Made by a program: the position numbers and the translations under genes. The notes below the pieces were generated by a model, which did not search any database, was not told where the DNA came from, and saw only the letters and a list, made by a program, of their open reading frames with translations. Shown in pieces: positions 12,693-23,400 of a stretch of DNA of 64,000 nucleotides. How positions within the stretch are numbered: position 1 is the stretch's first letter; the number at the start of each line of letters is the position of its first letter. Origin of the DNA: Symsagittifera roscoffensis (taxonomy: Eukaryota; Xenacoelomorpha; Acoela; Convolutidae); NCBI RefSeq assembly GCF_963678635.1, contig NC_087063.1, forward strand, positions 70,207,617 to 70,271,616. The letters run 5' to 3'.

Positions 12693-13130
12693 TTGGAAAT
12701 TAAATTAAATGGTATACCAGAGTTAAAAACAGAGCCTGGTCAACACCCCTCGATTAAGAGGATGGAATATTATGAGAAATATCTGGAAACCGTATTGGAA
12801 ACAATTGATGAATGGTACAAAAGTAGCCTGGCAGGCGTGAAAAAACTTGGACCGTTCAAACAAGATGCACCTAGACCCCACTCACTACTAGTCACTTTCA
12901 AAAATGCATGGAGAGTCAGAAAATGCTTGATGAAAGGACATCTTCTACGCAATCACGCCTATCCTGTACTCATTTGCAAGTCGCTCACTAAGGATGAGGA
13001 AACCATTGAAAAGCAATTATTAAAGAAACGTTGGGACATGATACAAACAAATAATTGCCGCGAAGAACTGAAAATCAGAAATTCAAAGCTGTATTACAAT
13101 GATATGGAGGTTCCTCTCAAAATTAAATAG
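12693..13130 (+). CDS. LINE ORF1 C-terminal (RNA-binding-like) part
   Basis: This 145-codon open segment starts without an ATG and is read here as a continuation of ORF1 after a frameshift. Motifs typical of LINE ORF1 RRM/C-terminal regions are visible: LNGIPE near the start, RPHSLLVTFKN in the middle, ICKSLTKDEE and LLKKRWDMI toward the end, then ELKIRNSKLYY. In this family the protein coats the element RNA and acts as a nucleic-acid chaperone in the ribonucleoprotein. It is followed closely by the endonuclease of ORF2. The segment is free of stops over its whole length, in contrast to ORF2. Confidence 0.6.
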   Translation: MEIKLNGIPELKTEPGQHPSIKRMEYYEKYLETVLETIDEWYKSSLAGVKKLGPFKQDAPRPHSLLVTFKNAWRVRKCLMKGHLLRNHAYPVLICKSLTKDEETIEKQLLKKRWDMIQTNNCREELKIRNSKLYYNDMEVPLKIK

Positions 13131-15729
13131 AGGATCCTACCAAATCCTTCTATTTCAAAAATTTTGTGGAACATTCGCAGTATTATTAGCCTGGACAAAC
13201 GATTAGATTGCTTTAAGCAATTAAATATGTATTTGGCTGATTTACTTTGTCTCTGCGAAACTTGGCTTGATTCCGATGATTGAAACATTCTTCCATCCTG
13301 TGGTTACGCTGTTGTCTCTCAATGCGCTCGCAAACAAGGTCAACATAGGGGTGTAGCTATTTTATTCGAAAATTAAATCCCTGTAACTGTTATTAACAGT
13401 ACAATTATCTCTTTGATTTCTCTTGCGCTTGTGTTGTTATCAGCGACCCTATTAATTTAGTCATTATTATTTATAACTCCCTGTCTCTTCCTTTTATCGT
13501 ATTCCTCTGAGTACTTTAAAAAATTGTCTGTTAGAGTATACAAAACAAATTTCTGGCTAAATATTCTTTGGATGCATAGTTTTATACGACGATTTTAATC
13601 TCTCTGACGTATGCTGGCTTTCATACCACGGCGCTTCTAACTATTCAAACGATATTCTTGATTATTTTGCACACTTCAATGGAATTCAGTTAGTAGAATC
13701 CCCCACTCATGTCAACCAGAATATTTTAGACAATTTTATATGCAATAAGCCTCAGTTATGTTCTCTGGATGTTTTATCAGAAAAATTCAGTTCGGACCAT
13801 TACCATGTGTATATCTTTACAACACGACAAAACGATGACAGCCGGGTCTGATATCGAATATTTTTCGAAATCTAGTTTCAATCTAGATATATTCAATGGA
13901 TACATGCGTTCCGATGAAACACTTTTAGGCACTTACTATTTATTGCACTCCGTTGTTATCTATAATAATTGGTACTCCCTCCTAACTTCAGCAGTGCAAG
14001 TCTCAACCCAGCGTAAACAAAACAAACATAAAAATCATCCGTTTTATTTTTCAAGTCATTCTGTGCACATATCAATCAAATTGAAACCAAAAAGTGTTGG
14101 TTAGCGCAAATTGGAAACGAAACATCTAATAAACTTCTCACGCTACAGGAAGAAAAAAGTCAATCTATAGAACTTGATAAAATTTTGCTTGTTTCTACTT
14201 TTAATACTCTTGGCACTAATGATTCTTTCAAACTACTTAAACAACTCTCTGGGGTTTCGCCTATACCTCCCAAGTTTTACCTTGGCAATGCCAAGGCCTC
14301 AGATGACCAGGCTAAAGCTGAAGTTCAACTGTTCAATGAGTTTTTATCATCTGTTTATCAGGAAGAATGGTTTCAGTTTACTCTTGCCACGAATCATGGA
14401 AATTGCGATTTTTATTTTCATGAACTTTCGTTTAGCACTAATTATATTGAAGAACTATTATTAAAGGTACTTGAAAATAGTAGTCCTGCTGCTGACAACA
14501 TTTCTCCTTTTATTTTAAAAACAGGTGCGAGTATTATCGCCCCCTTTGCCTTTATTTTGTTTACCTAAATATCTATCTCTCTTACATGGCCGGTTTCCTG
14601 GAAAAGTGCAAATATAACGCCACTGCATAAATCGGCATCCGAAGCAGATATCAAATACTACCCTGCAATTACCATCTCACCAAGAATTTTGCTCGTAATA
14701 GAAAAAAATTTTGTACATTTTACATATGAAAATATTCACCATAAACTCTCTGACGGTCAACATGGCTTTCGGTCTCGCAAAAGTACGTTTACACTCCTGC
14801 TTAATTAGATTGATAAGCTCTATTTTTTTAACGATAAAAATGAAGATTTTAGGTGTGTATAGTTTGAGTTTTAAAAAGCATTCGACAGTGTTTCACATAA
14901 CAGATTACTTTTTAAACTAGAAAAGTTTGGCTTCGTCAAGAATTTTTAACACCTTATTAGTTAATATCTCTCAGATGGCAAGCAACATGTACGTATTAGC
15001 AATGTCCGTACTTCGCCATGCTCTGTTCCTAGTGTTCCGCTAGAGTTCCGCAAGGGAGTTTTCTAAACCCGATTTTTTTTTCAATATTCATAATTGATAT
15101 GCCAGAGCGAGTTCTCTCTTCGGTTTGCTATATGTTCGCTGATGATTTGAAACTTCTTTCAATTTCATCTTCGATCATTTTTCAAAATGATTATGATAAC
15201 TTTCATGAATGGTCTGCCGAAAATGGTTATATATTCAATCCAGATAAAACAAAACTTATTTGCAACACCCCACACGAGTATTTTCTTAACAGTCTAATTA
15301 TTGAACGTGTAACTTGGCTGATTTGTAACACCAAATCTCTCCTGGACCGAACACGTTAACATTAAATCTGGGAAAGCTCTGCGTTACTTCTTCAGTTTAA
15401 AACGCAACATCCCATATAACACTCCAATGATAACATAACTTCAATTCTATTTATCATGTGTCAGAACTACCCTTCTTTTTAGTTCAGGCGTATGGCAACC
15501 AAACATTGCTTCTCTTCGAAAGCTGGAAAATGTACAATGCAAAGCAATGAAATTGATTTGTGGATTAAATGAATACAAAATATCTTTTGGGTCTATTAAA
15601 TTTTTACCTATCTGCTATCAGCTCATCTACTCGGATCTTGTTTTATTCTGCAACATCTTACAAAACAATTACGTTATCAAGTTTTGTAACATTCGCCCGG
15701 AAGTACATATCGACGGAACACAAAGCTAG
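13131..15729 (+). pseudogene. LINE ORF2 remnant: APE endonuclease and reverse transcriptase
   Basis: Endonuclease signatures appear in order: LCETWLDS near 13,250 (catalytic Glu), a glycine-rich RGVAILF near 13,350, a DDFNLSD version of the GDFN motif near 13,590, and SSDHY near 13,795. RT signatures follow: QHGFR-like sequence near 14,760, and CYMFADDLKLL near 15,130, the FADD form of the polymerase active site of non-LTR RTs, then DKTKLI. Many stops and frame changes interrupt it. The intact protein would nick target DNA and prime reverse transcription there. The conserved order makes the LINE assignment firm; the exact clade (CR1, L2 or Jockey-like) is inference. Confidence 0.75.
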
Positions 15730-16600
15730 GTTGTAAAATGACTGGTTAGCGTCTAAACACAGCTCTACATGCTTTTCACCTTTTCGGCCAAAGCCAGTTC
15801 TTTTGGTGATCTTTCTAACATTGGTTCGATGAAAAATGTTACTGTTTCCGGCTTCGATCAGAACGCTCTAATTAACTTATTTATATGCAAAATTAGTGAG
15901 CTCATGGCTGGGTCTCGGTATACCCAGACCACGAGGTCACTCCTAAAAACAGAGCTAGTACTTATATATTATATTACCACTGTTTTTGTTCAGTAGATAA
16001 AAATCGTCATCTCCATCGAAGATGGGTCAACCCTTTTCCCTAACTCCTAGCTTCTCATTATCTGAAAACGAATATGGATGTTAATTAAAATCAATTCAGG
16101 ATATTCCGGGAAGCTAAAAGTTTGTATTAAACAGGTCAAGTTCCAATCCCGAGACCCTTCCGGATTCTGGAATCCGGTGAAATCTCACTCTTATTTCTTT
16201 CCGGAAGGCTGGACACGTCGTCCCAACATCCTTCTTGTTTCTTGTGAACTGCTCGGTAACGATTTTAGCGGCGCAACCGCTACAACTCGGAGGGGTTTCT
16301 GACAATTTTTAACCACACTTTCAATCTTCTGCCGTTTTTTCGTAGTTGTTGTCACTGAGACTACTGTTGTTCTGATTTCGCCGTTTCAGTGTGTGGGAAA
16401 TGTTAAAAAGTTATGTGTCGCTCATGTCCAATTCGAAATTTTAAAATTTAGCATGTCAGTCAAAACTAACCCTTCCCGGTTTGTCTGATCATTTAAATAA
16501 CGTCACTTATTCATCAAAACCATCAATCCTCCCGGTCAGATGCTCCAATAAAAATTCGCTTGCAAAATTGATTTTTGATCTTTCTAGTTGAATGTATCAT
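15730..16600 (+). other. LINE 3' tail (end of ORF2 and 3' UTR)
   Basis: 15,690-16,596 is homologous to 38,562-39,458 and the two further array copies. Both copies begin to match at CGCCCGGAAGTACATATCG and stop matching after GAATGT. It probably includes the decayed ORF2 C-terminus and the 3' UTR. No poly(A) tract is present at the end, which is usual for CR1/L2-type LINEs. Confidence 0.65.
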
Positions 16601-17433
16601 ACTCCCCGGACAACCCAGTCAATGTCCTCATCGAGTCTCGTAGTCTTCATCAAATAGGTACAGTGCCATCGAACAGAAAAAACAAAATGAATGAAATCAC
16701 CTTTATCCACGTCATATCGACTCACTGCAGAATATAAATGGCATCATACTACACTGTTATAGCCTTCCAAATTCTTTCACTAATCTGCACTTTCGAGGAT
16801 ATAACTTAAAATAAAACATTTTTTTTAGACTTTCAACATCTATGTCCCGATTTAAAACCATTTCTCCTAGGTTTAAAAAGTGTTGGGACGCAGGACAGTC
16901 CTGCGAACCCACAGACTAAAATTATCCTACTATACTTCCTCCCTTCGAAAATTTAGTTGTTATTGGTCCTGAATATTAAAATTAAGGAATTCGGTGGTTA
17001 GAAGAAACAACGAAATAATCTCCCTCTTCAAGAGATTACCCATGCCTTTCATGTCACCACAAAGTGATCAGTCGTCTTAGTTGAGCAAAAACAATCATGC
17101 AGACTGGAATATTTTAATATACTCTCCACTCAAGTCTTTCTAAAAAAATAGTAAATGTCTCGAAAGCCACTAACTAAACTCATAATGCAAATTTATAAAT
17201 GCAACAAATTCTATAATCTTCAAAACTCAACTAAATGTTTTTTTTCAGTTTCAATTGCAAACTTAGTTGCTTTGTTTCGCATTTGACTTTTTCTCACACA
17301 CAAAACAATTGAGTTTTAACATCTTTTCTTTCGTTGCTTCTTTGTTTTCTTCTTTGTTTGTCGTTTAGAAGTTCTAAAACTTCTTTATTCTTCTAATTTT
17401 CTTTCTTTTTGCATCTTGTTTTTCAGCCATTTG
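16601..17433 (-). repeat. 3' noncoding/LTR remnant of element A
   Basis: The first ~80 bp resemble the inside of the element B LTR: ACTCCCCGGAC, ATGTCCTCATCG and TACAGTGCCA occur in the same order at 47,921-48,013. This places LTR-derived sequence here, downstream of the 3' gene of element A in its own orientation. The rest is AT-rich and could not be aligned to B or to the 5' side of A. LTR ends, polypurine tract and target-site duplication could not be located. The LINE abuts its left side. Confidence 0.5.
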
Positions 17434-20400
17434 TCAATGTTCCATCTCCTCCTTCTGCGACTTTGACTCCACACTTTCAGTCTCTGTGTCTTGCAGCACG
17501 TTGGTAGCTACTCTGACGCTGTTGAAAGCAGTCCTCCAACACTTCTTCTCTTCTACTCTTTGTTTATAACGAAGTAGAGGATCAACGTTAGTTTCTCTGT
17601 TTCGGCAGAAGCTGTTGTGGAGGCATAACGTCACGTTTCTCTCCAAGTCTTCCTTCAACAACTCTACTTTTTCCCTTCCGTCACATTCACTTGTCCTAGA
17701 AGTTCTCTTCACTGCGGTGGTTTCTGCATTCCGATGAGTTACAAAAGCTCGCTTGAAAGCTCCTGCTCCAATGTCCAGCTGATACGCACTGTACATTCTG
17801 CTGTGCTTCGACATATGTTTCTTGGCATACTCGTACAACCATGCAGTCATGTTGGCTCTGAACCATGGCATCAGTCGTCTTCCGGCCCATATCTTTTCAC
17901 TTCCATCGGAATGTTCAAGATTCTGCACATTGGCTCAAAAAGATCTAAATCTTTTAGATAATCCAATTCATGTAACTGTTCTTTCGTCGGCGTTTCCTGT
18001 CTATTGTTCTCTCTTACATGAGCTTCCAGCCATCGTATTGCCATCATAACTCCTACTGTCACGATCGTTATGGGCTGTGATTAATCTGGTAAACCCATGG
18101 CTAGCAGCTCTCCACAGTCCCAGATCAATACCAAATTAAAATTACTACGCCCGGGTACCACCATGTTTGTAGCAAGCAATGACAGGGGATTTCATCATGT
18201 AATGACATGATGCTCCTCCAATTACGCTTTTCGGAAGCTTTTAGTAGTGTTTCCACTTCCATCATCACTCGATGGACTTCATCTTTCTCATCTACTGCAT
18301 TGTAATCCGTGACTGTTGATCCTTCCTGCTTTCGTCTTTCAAAGTCACTGAAGTTCCCCCTGGCGTATCCCATAAACTTCTCTCCCAGTATCGATTGTAG
18401 CTCCTCTTTGGTTCTCTCCGGAACTACTGAGAACATTTTGCACAGTAACTGCTAAGATTTTTCTGACATTCTCGCTAGTCTTACGCATTTTGGCACTGAT
18501 AAGGCTTGATCCACGATCGTTCTCGTACTTTTCACATCCACAGTTACAAAATGCACTGCGTATCTGCTCTTGCAAATTGGAGCTAGAGTTGATCCCACTA
18601 AATATCTCATTCGCGTCGGTCTGCGATAAGTTTCACCATGCCGGATGTTCATTTCCGCCTCGATCGCTTCTCTCCACTTTCTAATATACTTCTGCTTGGT
18701 TTGCAACACTCCCGGAAACACTTCTACACTGATGGCCGTGACCATCTCATGTTTCTGTTCTAGATTCAATAGTGACTCTAAAGATCCAAACTTACTGTAG
18801 AGTCCTAGTGCAGTCACTAGATTCACCTCGGTTCCTCCATGGCAATCTGCAATCAATTCCGTTTCCATTTTCGCCTTCATCTTAAGGTTCCTAAACAATT
18901 TCGTCAATTGCTTGTGTTGTTTGTCCAGGGTCTTTACGCAATCCAGACCTCCACAGATGTGACCCTCCAGTTAACACGCTTCTGCCAGAGAGGTTTGCCG
19001 AACAGGTTTGACCCAGTCCTCTGGTTCCCAGCCAGGCAACTCTACTTTGTTTTCTCCGTTGCTCTTAGAGGCTGTCGTCATCGAATTATAGATGATGTTC
19101 AGGTCACGCAAGTTAGAGTCTGAGTTCAGTTTCCCTGCACGTCTTGGGTTGCACGCAAAATCGAATCAACGTTAGGACTCGGACACCATGATTGTTTCAT
19201 CAGTTCCCACACTACCATCAAATTCGTTCGTAGGAATTCGTCCGAGAATCCCAGTTCAAACTCCACTCGGTTGTCAGATTTTGGTACTGAAGGTGCAGTC
19301 ACCTTTTCCTCCAAGACTAGTCCCAGCTTGGTCTGCTGATTAGAACCGCTTCTTATCGTTGCAATTCTTGACGTCCAGAATCTTAGCAACACTGCTTGCT
19401 CGTAATCAAAGAAGCAATCGCGTATGTCTTCATTTATGAAAGGGTTGTACGCCATCCCTATGATTCTGGATACGTAACTGTATGATTTCTTCCTGATCGG
19501 TCCACAGTATTCACTGGATTTCGGCAGTGCTCCCATAGACTCTTTCGAGAGCCTCATCTCCTGGTTAGAGAATCTCCATATTTCGTCATCCTTTTTCATC
19601 GGTTTCAACTCCACAGGCTTCTTCATGTTTACTCGCATCGGCTTGCTCTGATGGATGTCCAAAAATGCTAGCAAGAGCAAGGCTTTCGCTCGTTCATCGC
19701 CTTCTCTTAGCATCTTGACACAAGTGTTCAATACTGGCACTGAAATTTGTTCTATCATAAATCGAATGAAACAGAGAGCGTCTCTCCGCTTTGCGCACGC
19801 TACTGCTGCTCCTTTTTGGGTTATCAGATCTCTCATACTCGTAATTAAGAACACCTTTTCTCCCTTCGATCTTTTTCGTTCTTCCGAGTCATATTCCCCG
19901 CGTGTCAGTCCAATCATGCACCGAGCGAACCTCAGTTGTAACTGTGTTCTCACATAGGGTATTGCTATCAGGGCGTGTATCTTCGGCGTGGTTCTCATTT
20001 CTTCCTTGAAGTATCGTAACACTACTGCTCTCCATGGAAGATTCACCAACTGCTCTATCGTCTCCGCGTGCATTTCAGATGATACCAGAGTTCAGTATAC
20101 CTTCTGTTCCAGGGTGATGCCTTGCATCATCGTCTCCCGATAACCTTCTATAGCACTTATGTCTTCCAGTGCAATTAAGTGTCCTCTGGCCGAGTTTCTG
20201 TAATCCTATATATCCATTTATCCACCGGCGGGTTCATCAACCGATACAGTTTTCGATACTGTCAGTCGGTTATATTCCACTAGGACTAGCAGTCCTACGA
20301 CGCTTCCCTTTCCGTGATTCATGGGAGACGGTTTGAAATCTTTAAGTTTACTCTCTCCGCATTGGCTAAGTATCTCCATTTCTAACATCGCTCCAGTCAG

Positions 20401-23400
20401 AGTGCGGTCACTCGTCTTGGTTTTGTAACTGGCTGATTTCATTCCTGCCATGAGAATGGGTGGCACCATCGCTACGTCAGTCGACATCCTGTCTGTGCCA
20501 GGCAATCGATCATCCCCCTGTCCCAAGTCCACGGCTTCTTCGACGCGTTTTCTTTTAGCTGAGTTGACAGCTTTCATCGAGATTTCGGAATCTACCTTTG
20601 TTTCTCCAGCTTTCGTCAATGTAACTTTGCTGCCCAGTTTCATTTTCCTTTCGTTAATCCTGTCAATCGCCATTTTTGATCGCATCGTTGCCTTTCGGGT
20701 TCTTGACAGATATACCACTTCTTCCTTGTCTTCTTTATAGGATAGTTTGCCTCACTTTCGTCAGTGGCCGAGTCAATCAGCAACTCGCCCGATCTCCCTT
20801 CACACTCGTTGAGTTTCTCAAGGACTTCCCGCATTAGTGGTTGGTTGATACCTATTTTCAAAAAAGACTGAGTTCCGTAGCTCTGAACTACTATCCAGAC
20901 CTCTTCCATGAAGGCCACTCTGTCCGTTCTGCATTCCGTCCTATTTTCATGGTCTCTATGATGCACTTCCCACTCTTCTTCGGGCAAGATTCCCAAGAAA
21001 GGTACTCTGGCAGTGCCTTCTATTCTTCTTCTTCTTGGTGATTCCATCAAGAATTTCTGTTCTGTGTTTTTAGAATTGCTCGGAGAGCTGCTCTCCGGCA
21101 AGTTCCTGTTCTTTTCCATGAAGGCCGACGGGGGTTCCAGCGTGGAAGTTCCCTCGTCTGCCGGCTCAGTCGTTGCTTCCAACGTGTCCGTGCCGTTTTC
21201 AAAGTCGCTGAGGAAATTGAAGTCCAGGCTGGACATCCCTCCTGTGGAAGCCTTATCGTCCTCTTTCTCGGTTTGAACGGGATCCTGATGCATAGGTTCT
21301 TCCGATCGAAGGTTTTCCTCCCTGCCCATCGTCTTGTCTTGGATTCTTTCCTGAACTTGAGGGCCCTTTCTCTTCATCCCTTGCCCCATCAGGAAATTTC
21401 GGTACAACTAGTCTGCCAGCTGACTGATCTTCCTCCTCTCCGTTAACTACCTTGACTTCTTCACAGCCGAAGGGTGCTAGCATGGTTCTAGTGTGTAGTG
21501 TTCCTCCCACCGTTAACTCTGGTTTTACACTCGTTAAGATTAGGGAGGCTCCTGGTAAGTCAGCCTTGGCTCTCATGATCATAGGCGCTAGATCCAGTAT
21601 CGCCCATTCCTCGTCAAACCTCTCAGGCTTCAGATTCGCTGTATTGTTCATTCTTCTCCTCGTTGCTTCATCCGTGTAAGCAAACTGCGTATACTTCAGC
21701 ATTGCGGCGTTTCTGCCCACAAAACACGGGTCCATCATCTCGCAGAACTTCGCCACCCTCCTTTCATTGGTCTTAAAGGCTCTCAACCTAGGGGTTTGTA
21801 CTACGGAGTCTGCTACGAGCAACATCCTTCTAATCAAAGGGAATTCCGGGATCACTTCTGGCAGTTTCTTGTAGTCACCCCAGCCCTTCGTTTCCTCTCA
21901 ATTTATGGTACGCTACGGTCAGTCGAGGAATTTTTGTGACTTCGCCGCTTGTTTTGTTGTAGGGTCTTAGATTTCAGAGCTTCAGGTATACCTCAATGTG
22001 CCCTCTGTCCCATTCTCCCGTCCGGTCGCGGAAAAGATCATCAAAGTTTTTGATGGTCATCTCCGGTTCTGATATCTTCGCGAATAACAAGTCCTCACTC
22101 ATCAGTTCTTGTAGTGTGTGTTGCTCACACCAGTTAAGCTTTCCTCCGTCCACTGCTGATATGAATTTCAGGTGCAACACCGACCTCCTGTAAGCCTCCA
22201 CCTTAACGTCAGGGAACGCAAACGTGACTGCCGGACCGTATATCACTGTCACGAACTACGTGGCTCCTCTGATCAATGCTAAAGGATCGGTCCTCATAGC
22301 CAAGCTCAGGTCAGTCAGCAGTGCCATGCCCCCAGCATGACTTTGCACGTCTTCCTCCTTCTGAATTGTCTCATCCTCTCCTGTTCCAAAGCGATTCTGC
22401 TGCAGGAGGTATTGGATAAGAGCATAACGCAGATATCTTATCTTATTCCAGGAATCCGTGGAGCGCTTCACGTCGAATATCCTCACGTTCACCCTCATCT
22501 GCTCCGGATAGCGTGTCAAATTCATCAATCCTCCCAAGTTTCCATGTGTTATCGCAATCAACGTTAGAAGTCCATCTAGTCGCAAATTCTGCACTCCTTT
22601 GGTGAGCAGTATCGCTAGTCCTTTCAGAAAGTTCTCTGCTCCAAACGTCACGAACAGGGCTAATAATTCAACGATCGATATTTCTACGAATGCTTGGAGG
22701 AATTCTTTTTATCAGATATCGAGAAAGCGATTGATAAATTTGCATATCCCGGAGTCAGTGCAAACACGGCTCTTGGTGTTATCTTGGCGAAGGCACTTTC
22801 TTTCAGGGTGTCCACTACTCCGCCCCTCGATTCGAGGATATCCTTTATAGCTGGCCATACAGCGTCTTCGGCTGTCGTAGGCTCTCTGAGCTTTGCGGCC
22901 TGTAGGTCACGGCTTGGACCGTTCTCAGACGTGTCTCTAGGTTAGGGGGCACAAAGGTTAAAATTGCCGGCTCGTTCGTGGTTTCTTCCTTCTTTAGTAT
23001 TCCCGTGTCAAGGAGGTCGACTTCCTTGGAATTCTTCCTTCTCTCTCCTTCCTCCTTTACTTCCATTCCTCGGAACCATAAATTGTGTGACATCGCTACG
23101 ATCACTCGATGGTCATCGTCAACACCTGGTTTCAGTTTGAGTTGTCGGCTGAAGTTGGACAGTTCCAACCCCAACACATCTTCTAAAACTAACATGTGTA
23201 GTGAGTGGTTCTTGGGTCCTCGCATTGCATTCGAGATGTCAGACCACACCGCAGATAATTCCGCCCTAAGTGCTCTTAGGTTCTCCATCTCTATTCCGCG
23301 ATATGGGGCAGACATGATCACATCATATTTCCCTTCCGAGAGCAACGCCACCATCGCGTATACAAGCTTCAGTCCATCCGGGAGATGTGCATATCCCGGA

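Larger units (their letters stand above)
12280..16600 (+). mobile_element. Degenerate CR1/L2-like LINE (non-LTR retrotransposon)
   Basis: In order on the plus strand are a PHD-finger ORF1 start, an ORF1 RNA-binding-like part, an APE-type endonuclease, a reverse transcriptase with FADD, and a 3' tail. ORF2 is broken by many stops and frameshifts, so this copy is dead. The 3' end is placed at about 16,596 because the last ~900 bp (15,690-16,596) reappear in the tandem array at 38,562-39,458, and similarity stops at the same point in both. Immediately to the right lies LTR-like sequence of element A, so the LINE may have inserted into or beside that LTR. The 5' end is uncertain. Confidence 0.75.

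Noticed and set aside
16889-16904. Short palindrome CGCAGGACAGTCCTGCG
   Set aside because: Single short palindrome with no partner or context; not enough to call a site.
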